A DNA stretch of 64,000 nucleotides from Alteromonas sp. M12 (GTDB lineage: Bacteria > Pseudomonadota > Gammaproteobacteria > Enterobacterales > Alteromonadaceae). Made by a program: the position numbers and the translations under genes. Shown one piece after another: positions 9,021 through 18,508 of this stretch. The notes under the pieces are model-generated. The model saw only the letters and a program-made list of their open reading frames with translations. It was not told the origin of the DNA and made no database searches. Location: contig NZ_CP144164.1 in the NCBI RefSeq assembly GCF_037478005.1, forward strand, positions 248,001-312,000, read 5' to 3'. How positions within the stretch are numbered: position 1 is the first letter of the stretch; each line of letters starts with the position of its first letter.

Positions 9021-9842
9021 TTATTTACCAATGAAGTTTGGAGTGCGTTTTTCGATGACTGCAGCCAATCCCTCTCTAGAATCCTCAGTGCCTGATAACG
9101 CCGATACTGTGCGTGATTCGTCTGCTAGACAGGTTTCTACTCGTGAACCCATACCATTCCATAGTAAACGTTTGGTTTCTGATAATGCCAAAGGGGCACT
9201 ATTAGCAAGTTGTTCAGCTAATTCTTGTGTAGCAACTTGCAATTCTTCATCTGCAACTACCCGGCTCACAAGCCCCATACCCATTGCTTCTGATGCAGAT
9301 ATGACAGGATTAGTTAATAGAATATCCATGGCTTTTCTAAAGCCTACTAAATTTTGCAATGTAACCGACAGGCCTGCATCTGGTGCCATACCAACTCGCG
9401 TTGCGCCGGCTAAAAACTTAGACGATTCGGCAGCCACAACCATATCGGCTGCACATACAAAACCAAAACCACCTCCACCGGCAGCAAAACCATGTACTGA
9501 GGCAATCACAGGTGCGTTAAGACGCATAAGAGCAGAAACTATTATCTGTAAATAAGAGGTAGCTTCCCGCAAATAATCAGGTAGCTTTTCCCCTTTTGAT
9601 GCAAAAACTTTTACGTCTCCACCGGCACAAAAGTGTCGGCCTGCACCACTCAATACTAAAACTTTTACCCGCGGATCACCGTGGCACTGCATTACTGCAT
9701 CGTACATTGCTTTGAGAATTTCTACATTCAAACCATTCGAATCATCGGGACGATTGAGTTTCAAATGTGCGATACCATCTTGGATGCTCAATAAAATCGG
9801 TCCTGAGTTAATTAATTCTTCAATATTCACTGATTTAGTCAT
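9021..9842 (-). CDS. Enoyl-CoA hydratase/isomerase family protein, PaaG-like
   Basis: A 273-residue crotonase-fold enzyme. The two oxyanion-hole segments are HFCAGGDV and GFAAGGGGFG. In place of the two glutamates of classical enoyl-CoA hydratases it has GMAPDAGLS, that is Pro-Asp where hydratases have Pro-Gly; the same Asp is typical of PaaG-type isomerases and related 3,2-enoyl-CoA isomerases. An isomerase or ring-opening role is therefore more likely than simple hydration. I start at ATG 9842 because AGGAG lies 9 bases upstream; a TTG three codons earlier overlaps that site. First gene of the unit with the SDR, divergent from the esterase. Confidence 0.88.
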   Translation of the reverse strand: MTKSVNIEELINSGPILLSIQDGIAHLKLNRPDDSNGLNVEILKAMYDAVMQCHGDPRVKVLVLSGAGRHFCAGGDVKVFASKGEKLPDYLREATSYLQIIVSALMRLNAPVIASVHGFAAGGGGFGFVCAADMVVAAESSKFLAGATRVGMAPDAGLSVTLQNLVGFRKAMDILLTNPVISASEAMGMGLVSRVVADEELQVATQELAEQLANSAPLALSETKRLLWNGMGSRVETCLADESRTVSALSGTEDSREGLAAVIEKRTPNFIGK

Positions 9843-9976
9843 AAGGGACAACTCCTGCTCACTGTTAGATTTTCATTCAAGCCATTTGCAAATAAATAAT
9901 GGGTTCTTTACATAAGTGAAACAATCATATACGATTTCCATGTGAGTTGCTAATAAGAACTTAGGTGGATAATGAA

Positions 9977-10870
9977 GTGAAAAATGAAGCTTTAGCTAAA
10001 GTTATAAAACGTGTTCAGAAAACTTACGCTGGCTGGAGCAAAGATACTTCGGTTGCTGACATGCGTGTGGATTGGGACAATCTATTCAATGGGAATACAA
10101 CTCCAGTAGAAACTTGTGACTTTCATATTAACGCATTGCATTGTCGTTGGATTGCTCATCAAAATGCAGATTCAAACAAGGTTTTGTTGTATTTTCACGG
10201 CGGTGGTTTCCGATTAGGGTCAATTGATTCCCATCAAGATTTAATGGCCAGAATATCCCAATTTTCTGGTTGTAAAGTACTAGGAATAAATTACCGTTTA
10301 ATTCCCGAACACCGATTTCCCGCTGCGTTAGAGGATGCGTTTAATGCATATAGCTGGTTGTTAAATAACGGATATAGCAGTAACCAAATCGCTATAGCCG
10401 GGGACTCTGCGGGAGGGAATTTAGTTGGTGCCTTATTAAATCAATTAAATAGTTTGGATATAGCCCTACCAGCAGCAGCTGTCATGTTGTCGCCTTGGTT
10501 GGACATGAAAGCAACATCGGATACTTATCAAAGTCGCGCAAAATTCGATCCCATACATCAGCACAAAATGATATTAGCTTTAGCTAGGGACTATCTTCGT
10601 ACTGAAGCTGATGCTGATGATCCATTAGCGTCTCCTCTTTGTGCAAGTTTAGATGGCTTGCCTCCACTTTTAATTCAGGTTGGGGATCACGAAGTAGGCC
10701 TAGGAGACTCAATTCAATATGCTGATAAAGCGACAAATGCAGGTGTGGAAGTTGAGCTCGAAGTGTGGGATGAAATGATTCACGCTTTCCACTTGTTCGC
10801 AGCTGACCTTCCAGAAGCTAATAGGGCAATAGAGAAAATTGGTGAATTTTTGCGACAGAGACTTAATTGA
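9977..10870 (+). CDS. Alpha/beta hydrolase of the hormone-sensitive-lipase family
   Basis: A roughly 297-residue esterase. The oxyanion motif HGGGFRLGS and the nucleophile motif GDSAGG (Ser near residue 144) define the HSL family; a conserved DPLASPL segment with the acid and a late His in MIHAFHLF complete the triad. These enzymes hydrolyse short to medium esters or lactones, which could release an acid or alcohol from the substrate of this cluster. The start is uncertain: GTG 9977 has AGGTGG eight bases upstream, while GTG 9965 extends the protein by four residues. It is divergent from the crotonase gene and followed by a convergent TetR gene. Confidence 0.88.
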   Translation: MKNEALAKVIKRVQKTYAGWSKDTSVADMRVDWDNLFNGNTTPVETCDFHINALHCRWIAHQNADSNKVLLYFHGGGFRLGSIDSHQDLMARISQFSGCKVLGINYRLIPEHRFPAALEDAFNAYSWLLNNGYSSNQIAIAGDSAGGNLVGALLNQLNSLDIALPAAAVMLSPWLDMKATSDTYQSRAKFDPIHQHKMILALARDYLRTEADADDPLASPLCASLDGLPPLLIQVGDHEVGLGDSIQYADKATNAGVEVELEVWDEMIHAFHLFAADLPEANRAIEKIGEFLRQRLN

Positions 10871-10900
10871 CTTATTGAAATGCCTGTAGTTACCCTTCTA

Positions 10901-10916
10901 AGGGCTTAACAGCCCT
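10901..10916. repeat. Short hairpin between convergent genes
   Basis: AGGGCT-TAAC-AGCCCT lies between the converging esterase and TetR genes. The stem is only 6 bp and lacks a T-run, so terminator function is weakly supported. Confidence 0.3.
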
Positions 10917-10921
10917 CAACT

Positions 10922-11524
10922 CTATGATTCATTTTTCGTAATTGAAGCCATGACTGCATTAATGAGTAAATCTCGCTTTTGCTTAGCGTCGATTTGAGCA
11001 TACTCATAATTATTCAACATTTGACTGACTGGCTGCATGGTAAAGAAACCTAATACAATTGAAAAAATGATCAAAGGTTCAATACCATCTCCACTTTTTG
11101 GTGAATATTCATTCAGTAGCATTTTTAATTCGTCGTATACATTCTGTAAAGACAAATCTACCAAAAATTTTTGATTTTTTTCGTCATCTTCTACTAGATT
11201 TCGTTGCAATAACTTAAGAAATTCTGGGTTAGTTTCGAAACTATCTATTACGTTAGTAATAAAGTTTCGTAATTTTTCTTCAGGATGGGCTTTTGCCTGT
11301 AACTCGTTTAATAGGCTTCCACTATAGGTTCCATACATTTCCTTCTCAACAGCACGGTAAAGTTCCTCTTTATTGCCGAAATGATGATAGATAGATGGCA
11401 TTGTTATTTCGGCGTTAAATGCAATTTGACGCATAGTTACACCTTCAAAACCGAGGCTGGCAAATAAACCAGTTGATACCTGCAAAATTTTATTTCTGCA
11501 ATTATTTGCTTTGGTTTTAGACAT
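10922..11524 (-). CDS. TetR-family regulator, paralogue of the one at 49.6 kb
   Basis: A 200-residue repressor. The N-terminal helix-turn-helix reads GFEGVTMRQIAFNAEITMPSIYHHFGNKEELYRAV, the classic TetR signature. The C-terminal half is clearly related along its whole length to the TetR at 49613-50215 (shared MYG.YS, QRN, F.TM.PVS and QI/EI...KR blocks), so the two arose by duplication. It is divergent from the ACAD10-like gene, and the 407-base gap between them carries a 22-bp palindrome inside a strong promoter. A GAGGAA ribosome site precedes the start. Likely target: its own gap and the matching site near 50.4 kb. Confidence 0.92.
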   Translation of the reverse strand: MSKTKANNCRNKILQVSTGLFASLGFEGVTMRQIAFNAEITMPSIYHHFGNKEELYRAVEKEMYGTYSGSLLNELQAKAHPEEKLRNFITNVIDSFETNPEFLKLLQRNLVEDDEKNQKFLVDLSLQNVYDELKMLLNEYSPKSGDGIEPLIIFSIVLGFFTMQPVSQMLNNYEYAQIDAKQKRDLLINAVMASITKNES

Positions 11525-11667
11525 TTTTTTTCTTCCTCTAACCCTTTTCGAGTAAAAAGAGTCAACAAATTTATAATTTTAACTTTTTATAACTCAATAA
11601 AATCAAAACGTTAGGAGCTAATTTTCAAGAATATAAGAAAATAACGAATTTAAGTTCTCATTAGAGA

Positions 11668-11697
11668 TTGACATTTGTAGCGAACGTTATATACAAT
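11668..11697 (+). promoter_or_regulatory. Sigma70 promoter with embedded TetR-type palindrome (site 1 of 2)
   Basis: TTGACA (11668-11673) and TACAAT (11692-11697) are separated by 18 bases. Between and over them lies a 22-bp palindrome, TTGTA-gcg-AAC/GTT-ata-TACAA (11675-11696). Its core cgaacgttatata recurs at 50401-50413 beside the paralogous TetR gene. The layout predicts repression by blocking RNA polymerase. The rest of the 407-base gap holds nothing else I recognise. Confidence 0.7.
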
Positions 11698-11931
11698 AGA
11701 TTAACATTTGCTAAACTGCAACTTAACAATCACGGGTAGCGGTAATTTCCGCCCTTTTGATGTGTTATCACTGCGGCGTTATCTTGTGGAATAAAAACTG
11801 TACGGTGTTCAATGAGTTTATTTAATTCAAAAACCTGTCAGCAATAACCTTAATGTGTTTTTAAAATTTAGAGACGCAGAAAGTATGGCGTCTTTCTAAG
11901 ATGAACTTTAATTCAATTGGAGTTGTTTGTT

Positions 11932-13410
11932 TTGAAAATTAATCCTAATGATCGTTATCTATCGTTGGTATTGAAAACGCTTGAAAACACAATTTTTCCA
12001 GAATTAACGTCATCAGCGGCAAAAGGGGCTGCTGATATGATACGCGCAACGCTAATTGAATTACTAAAACGCGAAAGCGGGACTCAATCCATTATTAGGG
12101 ACAATATTTCTCAAGGCGAGATATTGCTTCATGAGTTAAAGCTCCATTTAGATCTAGTGAAAAGTGATACCGCTCCAGAAACAATAGAATTAATGGAAGG
12201 TTTAGGATTAGAGCAATTACGCACTCGTCATGCAGAATTAACAAGTGAGATTGCTATTCTGTGTGAACAGGTCTCTCTGGAGTACGAGAACACAGGCTCT
12301 GCTTTGCTTTGTAAAGTTGCTGAGTGGGAAGCGTCGTATTATACAAAGCAAGCTCAGTTATCTTTGCCTAAATTACCCTCAATCGAAAACTCTGGCTCGC
12401 CCCTAACCAGAAACAGATTGCAAGACTATTTAAATAGTATGCGCGATAAGAAACAAGGAAGTATCGAACTAACTTCGTTCATGCCTTTAATGGGAGGGTT
12501 TGGCAAGCAAACTTTCCTGTGTGAATTTACGGACCAGCGAGGTAACAAACAGGATTTAGTTGTTCGCAAGACTGATCCAACACCCATTATGCAGCACAGT
12601 GCTTGTCTTCTCGAAAACGAATATGACCTTCTTAAAATTATAGCCTCGACAGGTTTTCCCGCTCCAACCCCCCTTCATTTTTCAGAAGGTTGGAAAGATA
12701 TCGATGGCAGTTTTTATACGATGAATAGAATTCCAGGTGTAGTCGCTGGCAGCTATTTAGAAGGAGGAGGGGAAGGCACAATATCTGAAAAGGTGGTTCT
12801 GGAACTAGCTGAGCTACTAGCTCGGTTACACAGTATCCCACTTATCACCTTCGAAGATTATATTGCTAAATATGAAGACCCTCGAATTGTTAGCTGCACT
12901 GTTGAGCAAACCTACAGGCATAACATCGAAGGTTGGATCAAATATATTGAACGTGAAGAACATCTGCCCTCACCCTTTCTAAGCTGGCTAGTTAATTGGT
13001 TGAGTAACAATATACCCGTAGATGATAGAAGACCTGTTTTAATTCACGGAGATTTTAATGTTCACAATGTTCTCGTTCATGACGATCAGGTTTCTGCTGT
13101 TCTAGATTGGGAGTGCGCTGGGTTTGGCTCTCCAGAACAGGATATGGCCTATATCCGTCCCAACATATCGAAACATATTAACTGGGAACGCTTTGTTAAT
13201 CACTACATTGCAAACGGTGGAAAGCCGCTTAATTCAGAAGCAATGAAATACGGCACAGTATACGCAGCCTTAAGAACTAATTTAGCAGGAAATAGAGCCA
13301 GTCAGAATCTACAGTCCGGTGCAAACGAAGACCTACGTTACGCAATGGTAGAGCTTGGTTTTACTGCATCTTTTATGCAATCAGCTTTAAAGAGCGCAAC
13401 AAGCAGCTAA
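11932..13410 (+). CDS. Phosphotransferase family protein, ACAD10/APH-like kinase fold
   Basis: A 492-residue protein whose C-terminal 300 residues have the aminoglycoside-phosphotransferase fold: an LLENEYDLL region, the catalytic HGDFNVHN (His372, Asp374, Asn379) and the metal-binding DWE (Asp392). Proteins of this type (fused to acyl-CoA dehydrogenase in mammalian ACAD10) are common in acyl-CoA catabolic clusters and some phosphorylate hydroxyacyl groups before dehydration. The first 150 residues are a helical extension not in the core family. Start at TTG 11932 is chosen because GGAG lies 9 bases upstream; a TTG at 11917 overlaps it. It is controlled from the promoter/operator at 11.67 kb. 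Confidence 0.82.
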   Translation: MKINPNDRYLSLVLKTLENTIFPELTSSAAKGAADMIRATLIELLKRESGTQSIIRDNISQGEILLHELKLHLDLVKSDTAPETIELMEGLGLEQLRTRHAELTSEIAILCEQVSLEYENTGSALLCKVAEWEASYYTKQAQLSLPKLPSIENSGSPLTRNRLQDYLNSMRDKKQGSIELTSFMPLMGGFGKQTFLCEFTDQRGNKQDLVVRKTDPTPIMQHSACLLENEYDLLKIIASTGFPAPTPLHFSEGWKDIDGSFYTMNRIPGVVAGSYLEGGGEGTISEKVVLELAELLARLHSIPLITFEDYIAKYEDPRIVSCTVEQTYRHNIEGWIKYIEREEHLPSPFLSWLVNWLSNNIPVDDRRPVLIHGDFNVHNVLVHDDQVSAVLDWECAGFGSPEQDMAYIRPNISKHINWERFVNHYIANGGKPLNSEAMKYGTVYAALRTNLAGNRASQNLQSGANEDLRYAMVELGFTASFMQSALKSATSS

Positions 13411-13529
13411 CACAGCTGGTAACAATTATTGGTATAGAGTGTTTTATATAAAAAAGATGATCATAGTTTTTCAGCCTCAATATTTCTGGCCGGTTTAAGT
13501 GTGTATCACCTTTATCATTGGAGAATACT

Positions 13530-14501
13530 ATGGAAGTTGTAGGTGGCGGTACTGCTCTTGAGTATGGGCCAGAAGAAGAAGGGCCACACGAGGTTGGAAG
13601 TCATGAGTTTTGGCAAGAAAGTGTCGTTCTGTTCTGGTGGGATGAGGAAAACAGTGTTGGAGGCATGCATCGAATTGGGCATGAACCTAATACGAAGAAC
13701 GGTCCACAAGTGAATTTGTGGAATCATATCTTTTCTCCAGATTATATATTTAAACGAGACGACACAATTCCATTAAGGCCCCAAGATAAGTTCAAAAATG
13801 GTTTTAACTGTGGTGATGACACTTGTATTTTTGAATATACAGATCATGCCGTATGGACCATAAATGAACCTGAAATACAGGCTGAGTTACATGTGTATGA
13901 TCAGCATACGCCTGTGGATATATATCCTAAAAAAGGTTCATTGGCAGAGGATGTTGCACCAAATCATATGGAAGTCGCTTCAAAAGTATCTGGATCATTA
14001 ACTATTAAAAGTAAAGTGCACGTTATCAATGGCTTGGCGTTTCGAGACCATGGCTGGGGCATCCGGAAATGGGATGCATTTGTTAGCCATCGATGGGTTG
14101 CCGGAGTCGGTGAAAATTTTTCTTTTTTAGCTCAGACGTTCCATAGCTCAGATGACGATCTAGTACGTTTCGGTTGCTTTATTCAAGACAACACCTTGAC
14201 TTATGCAAAAGATGTAGAGGTGATTACCTATTTGGAGGCTGACGGGTTGACCAATCGCGGCGGTCAAGTGGTGATGACTTTAACCACCAATGAAATTCTA
14301 ACGATTGACTGCACTCCATTGCAAAAAGGAGCAGTTTCATGGATTCACGGTATCGCATGTGTAGACACTCTCTGCAAATTTAAAGTGGGCACTAGAGAGG
14401 GAGTGTGCGATTTCGAAGTCACAAATAATGCGTTAAGAGGGAGTATACAGCCAAGGCTGGCTATTAACGGCATAGTGAATAAAGGTCTCAATAGAATTTA
14501 A
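13530..14501 (+). CDS. Lipocalin-like protein of unknown function (AttH/CrtC-related, DUF7065/DUF7064-like)
   Basis: A 323-residue soluble protein without signal peptide. It is rich in beta-prone stretches and contains RDHGWGIRKWDAF near residue 170, similar to the HSWG.R motif of the AttH/hydroxyneurosporene-hydratase (CrtC) superfamily, whose members have two lipocalin-like barrels. From memory it matches the pair of domains called DUF7065/DUF7064, found next to catabolic genes in sphingomonads and mycobacteria; that link is uncertain. A hydratase or a carrier of a hydrophobic intermediate is possible. Start ATG 13530 has GGAG 6 bases upstream. It lies between the kinase-fold gene and the second TonB receptor, probably in one transcript. 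Confidence 0.6.
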   Translation: MEVVGGGTALEYGPEEEGPHEVGSHEFWQESVVLFWWDEENSVGGMHRIGHEPNTKNGPQVNLWNHIFSPDYIFKRDDTIPLRPQDKFKNGFNCGDDTCIFEYTDHAVWTINEPEIQAELHVYDQHTPVDIYPKKGSLAEDVAPNHMEVASKVSGSLTIKSKVHVINGLAFRDHGWGIRKWDAFVSHRWVAGVGENFSFLAQTFHSSDDDLVRFGCFIQDNTLTYAKDVEVITYLEADGLTNRGGQVVMTLTTNEILTIDCTPLQKGAVSWIHGIACVDTLCKFKVGTREGVCDFEVTNNALRGSIQPRLAINGIVNKGLNRI

Positions 14502-14562
14502 TAAATAATTGCGTCTGGTTGATAACTAAGACGTGTGCGATAACTTTAGTAGAGATTAAAAC

Positions 14563-16833
14563 ATGACACATAAAAACTTTAGATTAACTGTAGTGGCAAC
14601 TGCCGTTTCAATGGTTGTTTGTAGTGCTTTTGCGCAAGATATTCCAGCTGAAAAAACGGAAGTAAACTCGAGTTTGGAAGTAATTGAGGTGACAGCACAA
14701 CGGAAAACTGAAAATCTTCAGGAAGTGCCGATCGCAATTACTGCGGTGACGTCAGTTAGACTTGAAAAGTCTGGCATTAAGGGCACAGACGACCTATCAC
14801 TTGTTACACCTGGATTACAATCAGGAAGACAGATCGGTTCCAGCACTCCATTCTTGCGGGGGGTGGGCACATCAGCAAGTGCAGCTGGAGATGAAAGTAG
14901 TATTGCAACTTATGTGGATGGTATCTATTCACCTAATATGGTGTCTAACACATATAGTTTTAATAATATTGAACGAATTGAGGTATTGAAAGGGCCACAG
15001 GGTACTTTGTTCGGTCGCAACGCCACAGGTGGAATGATCCATATTATTACAAAGGATCCAATTGACACATTTGAAGGTAATTTTGAAGCTTCATATGGCA
15101 GCTATGAAACAACAGAATTCAAAGGGTACTTAACTGGGGCTTTGAGTGAGAATGTATCAGCTAATATTGCAGTTTTATATAATGATCAAGGCGAAGGGTG
15201 GGGCACCAATCTAACAACAGGCAAAGACGTTAACTATTCAAATACCGAAGCTGTGCGGGCAAAAGTCCTCTTCGAACCCTCTACAAATACCAGCATTAAA
15301 TTAGCTGCACATTATTCTGAAACAGAATCTGACCTTGGAATTAGTAGGCAACTCGCGCCTGGTGCTTTAGGGATTGAAGGGGCTTTAGTATATGGTGGAT
15401 GCATAGCAAGTGGTGCTTCTGATGCTGAATGTGTGCCGCTAGCAATTGCTTCGGCATCAACCTACACAGGTGATTGGTATAATGTGGATTCCAATTTAAC
15501 TTCTATCGCCAAAAATCGAGATTGGGGAACATCGTTATTTATTGACCATAGCTTTTCAACGGTCGATTTTAAGAGCATTTCTGCGTATCAAGAAAGTGCT
15601 TCTCCTCAAATTATGGATGTTGACGCATCAAGAATGTCCGTTCAAGACGCCGTACTAGATATTGAAATGGAAACCTTTACCCAAGAAATACAGCTTTTGT
15701 CTAAAAATACTAACGGCTATGACTGGATTATAGGTTTCTTTTATATGGATTCAACTGCACGCTATGCACCATTTGGTTTAGATGGTGCGGCGTTGGGGCT
15801 TTTGGCTCCTGGATTAACTTCTTTACGCAGCTCTCCTGAACAGTTATCCGAATCTTACGCAGCTTTCGCGCAAGGCTCATACGATATTACAGAGTCGACT
15901 AAAATAACCTTAGGCGGACGTATTACGCGAGACGAACGAGAACTGACGTCGTCGCAATTATTTCAATTCGGGGAAGGTACAGACTACATTGTAGGAATTC
16001 CTGAAGGGACTATCAGTGATAGCTGGACCGAACCAACATGGCGTATTTCAATAGATCACAACCTTGATTCTTCAGCACTGGTTTATGCCAGCTATAGTCG
16101 AGGTTTTAAAAGTGGCGTATATAATCTTGCAGCGGCCGTGACATCAGGTCCCAACCCGGATAGCGCAGTCAATCCAGAAATATTAGATTCCGTGGAAGTA
16201 GGATATAAAGCTGATCTTTTAGATGACAGCATACGGATTAACGCATCTATGTTTTACTACGATTATGCAGACATGCAATTACAAACGGTACAAAGCGGTG
16301 CAGCCGTTCTATTAAATGCAGCAGAGGCAGAAATCAAAGGTGCGGAAGTCAGTTTGACTTGGTTGGCATCAGATAACCTAACTATCAATAGTGGCTTGTC
16401 TTTGATTGACAGTGAATTCAGTGAATTTCTTAATGCACCGACTCAAACCCCTACCGGTATCGGCGGAAACGTTACAGGCGTTATGGATGCAACGGGTAAT
16501 AAACTAATTCGAACCCCTGATTACACAATTAATATTGGAGCTGACTATACCGTCTTTACTGATACCGGAGAAGTGTCAGCAAACCTTACCTATTACTACA
16601 ATGATGGGTTTTATTGGGAGGCAGAAAATCGATTAAAGCAAGAATCCTACCAAATTATTAATGCTCTAGTTAGTTGGACAAGTAAAGATGAAGTCTGGGG
16701 CGTGAAAGTTTATGGCAAAAATTTACTCGATGAAGAGTATTCATATTACTCGAACAGCGCTCAGGTTGGAGATGCCATTTCCGCCGCACCGCCAAGAACC
16801 TTTGGTATAGCTTTGTTGTATAACTTTTACTAG
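14563..16833 (+). CDS. TonB-dependent outer-membrane receptor (second of three)
   Basis: A 756-residue receptor. A signal peptide (cleavage near SAFA/QD) is followed by the TonB box (LEVIEVTAQRK), the plug motif VEVLKGPQGTLFGRNATGG and a barrel ending in LLYNFY. It shares the overall design of the receptors at 1.8 and 25.3 kb but is clearly diverged from both, so the three may serve different ligands or forms of the same compound. It is followed by a strong terminator hairpin and then by three membrane-protein genes. Confidence 0.93.
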   Translation: MTHKNFRLTVVATAVSMVVCSAFAQDIPAEKTEVNSSLEVIEVTAQRKTENLQEVPIAITAVTSVRLEKSGIKGTDDLSLVTPGLQSGRQIGSSTPFLRGVGTSASAAGDESSIATYVDGIYSPNMVSNTYSFNNIERIEVLKGPQGTLFGRNATGGMIHIITKDPIDTFEGNFEASYGSYETTEFKGYLTGALSENVSANIAVLYNDQGEGWGTNLTTGKDVNYSNTEAVRAKVLFEPSTNTSIKLAAHYSETESDLGISRQLAPGALGIEGALVYGGCIASGASDAECVPLAIASASTYTGDWYNVDSNLTSIAKNRDWGTSLFIDHSFSTVDFKSISAYQESASPQIMDVDASRMSVQDAVLDIEMETFTQEIQLLSKNTNGYDWIIGFFYMDSTARYAPFGLDGAALGLLAPGLTSLRSSPEQLSESYAAFAQGSYDITESTKITLGGRITRDERELTSSQLFQFGEGTDYIVGIPEGTISDSWTEPTWRISIDHNLDSSALVYASYSRGFKSGVYNLAAAVTSGPNPDSAVNPEILDSVEVGYKADLLDDSIRINASMFYYDYADMQLQTVQSGAAVLLNAAEAEIKGAEVSLTWLASDNLTINSGLSLIDSEFSEFLNAPTQTPTGIGGNVTGVMDATGNKLIRTPDYTINIGADYTVFTDTGEVSANLTYYYNDGFYWEAENRLKQESYQIINALVSWTSKDEVWGVKVYGKNLLDEEYSYYSNSAQVGDAISAAPPRTFGIALLYNFY

Positions 16834-16847
16834 AAATATGCAAAAGC

Positions 16848-16881
16848 AAAAGTTAGCCAGATAGTTTCAGGCTAACTTTTT
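16848..16881 (+). terminator. Rho-independent terminator after the second TonB receptor
   Basis: An 11-bp perfect stem (AAAAGTTAGCC with GGCTAACTTTT) with an 11-base loop; the right arm runs into TTTTT. It begins 15 bases after the receptor stop. Confidence 0.8.
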
Positions 16882-16915
16882 CAATTTGGTTAGTTTAATA
16901 ATGGAGATAAATATA

Positions 16916-17746
16916 ATGTCTATATTTAGTGAAATCAGTCCTGGAGTTGTGTTACCTGTTCCAGAAGACTACTTTGCGAATGATTTGGTTGCTATGCTTT
17001 TTACAATCTGGGGAGGGGGCTTCGCATTTGTCTTGATTCCCTGGGTGCTCAGAAGTTGGATCAAAGACGGCGATAAAACTTTGATGTGGATGTGGCTGGG
17101 GGGGCTGATTTGCTCGGTAATTGAGCCTATGTTAGATCATTTGGGTCATCTCTGGTATCCAACTAATTTACCGGGTCCTGCTTTTATCGGATTTGATTTA
17201 CATATTCCTTATCTTATTCCTCCTTGCTATGTAGCTTTCATTTCTATGACGGGATATTGGGCTTACACTAAAATGCGTGACGGATTAGACTTAAAAGGTT
17301 TGTTTATGGTGTGGTTGATCATAGCTTCAACCGACTTAGCGCTTGAAATTCCAGGCACTGCCACTGGGGCTTATACTTATTATGGTGATGTACCGTTCAA
17401 AATACTTGGTTTCCCAATGGCTTGGTCATGGCTTAATGGAACGTCCATGTTGATGGTGGGTTTTTTATTGTGGTTGGTTAAACCACATTTAAAAGGAAAC
17501 TCATCAGCATTTATTATGCTGGTTCCAGTAATTGCCATGGGAGCTTCATATGGCATGACAGCATGGCCTTATTTCATGGCGCTTAATTGGGAAATGCCAG
17601 TTTATATGACTTATTTATTAACAGTACTTTCCCTGTTGCTCTGTTTATTGGTTGTTCGTTTTGTAGGGGCTGTAGTTAGTTCACAGTCCGATAACACAGT
17701 TGAAGCCTTAGGTGTCAATACGAAGAAACGGCCAGTAACTGCATAA
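16916..17746 (+). CDS. Seven-helix inner-membrane protein, AveC-like
   Basis: A 276-residue polytopic membrane protein with about seven hydrophobic helices (roughly residues 15-35, 45-63, 83-103, 113-132, 148-170, 180-200 and 210-235). Charged or aromatic motifs inside or near the helices (EPMLDHLGHLWYP, and LEIPGTATGAYTYYG) suggest an enzyme rather than a transporter. The pattern resembles the AveC-like (spirocyclase-family) proteins known from streptomycetes and found by annotation in mycobacteria and sphingomonads; this is a weak recollection. Start ATG 16916 has GGAG 9 bases upstream. It is followed by two cytochrome-oxidase-subunit-like genes, suggesting a membrane-located redox or cyclisation step. 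Function unknown. Confidence 0.55.
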   Translation: MSIFSEISPGVVLPVPEDYFANDLVAMLFTIWGGGFAFVLIPWVLRSWIKDGDKTLMWMWLGGLICSVIEPMLDHLGHLWYPTNLPGPAFIGFDLHIPYLIPPCYVAFISMTGYWAYTKMRDGLDLKGLFMVWLIIASTDLALEIPGTATGAYTYYGDVPFKILGFPMAWSWLNGTSMLMVGFLLWLVKPHLKGNSSAFIMLVPVIAMGASYGMTAWPYFMALNWEMPVYMTYLLTVLSLLLCLLVVRFVGAVVSSQSDNTVEALGVNTKKRPVTA

Positions 17747-17888
17747 TTGGCAAATTGAGATTTGCTAATTTATAACTGCTAAATTGGTGAGCATATATTT
17801 AAGATTCACTTGAATATATGCAAGCCAAACACCTTCTCTGAGTTTTCTGATTTTACCCAAAAGATATATCAAATAAGGATTCGTTCAA

Positions 17889-18488
17889 GTGCATTCTGAT
17901 TCTCAATACGACCAATTGAGTCGAATATCTCGAAAACCCTATACGCCCGGCTATGATGAGCTTTGGTTAGTAATAGGTGGTTATCAATTAACTTTCAGTG
18001 CTTTCTTTTTAGTTTACGCACACTTCCGTAATTTGAATTTAGACGTGTTTCTAGAGTCTCAAGCATTACTGAGTCAAAATGCTGGATTCGTTAATACTCT
18101 CATTTTACTGACTAGTTCTTGGTTCGCGGCGATGGCTTTACATTTACACCGTAAAGATATGAAAACTCGAGCTCAAAGAATGGTGGAGTTGGCAATATTT
18201 TGCGGTATCGTGTTTAGTATAATAAAAGGCTTTGAATATTATGAAAAAATAAATGCTGGATATACAGTATACTCGAATGAGTTTTTTACGTTTTATTACT
18301 TACTAACCGGATTACACTTACTCCATGTTTGGCTTGGTCTCTTTGGGTTAGCCGCAGTTTGGGTTTATTTTAGAAAACAAAAGTTTAGCAAAGAAGACAC
18401 TATGATTGTCGAAAGCTGCGTCGGCTTTTGGCATATGGTGGACTTTTTATGGATTATAATATTTGCTTTATTCTATTTGATAAAATAA
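17889..18488 (+). CDS. Heme-copper oxidase subunit III-like protein (NorE-like)
   Basis: A 199-residue, five-helix membrane protein. The segments GYQLTFSAFFLVYAHFR, FYYLLTGLHLLHVWLGL and VESCVGFWHMVDFLWIII are hallmarks of cytochrome oxidase subunit III / NorE. The start is GTG 17889 with AAGGA nine bases upstream. There is no subunit I or II in the window, so this is an orphan accessory subunit paired with the next gene. NorE-like proteins accompany nitric oxide reductases, but no norBC is present. Here it may modify a terminal oxidase or support an oxygen-consuming membrane enzyme; that role is inference. Confidence 0.85.
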   Translation: MHSDSQYDQLSRISRKPYTPGYDELWLVIGGYQLTFSAFFLVYAHFRNLNLDVFLESQALLSQNAGFVNTLILLTSSWFAAMALHLHRKDMKTRAQRMVELAIFCGIVFSIIKGFEYYEKINAGYTVYSNEFFTFYYLLTGLHLLHVWLGLFGLAAVWVYFRKQKFSKEDTMIVESCVGFWHMVDFLWIIIFALFYLIK

Positions 18489-18508
18489 GAAATTGATTCG
18501 GAGTAATA

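Noticed and set aside
9031..9555. 174-residue frame antisense to the PaaG-like crotonase
   Set aside because: The minus-strand gene is clearly a crotonase; the antisense frame has biased composition and no family features.
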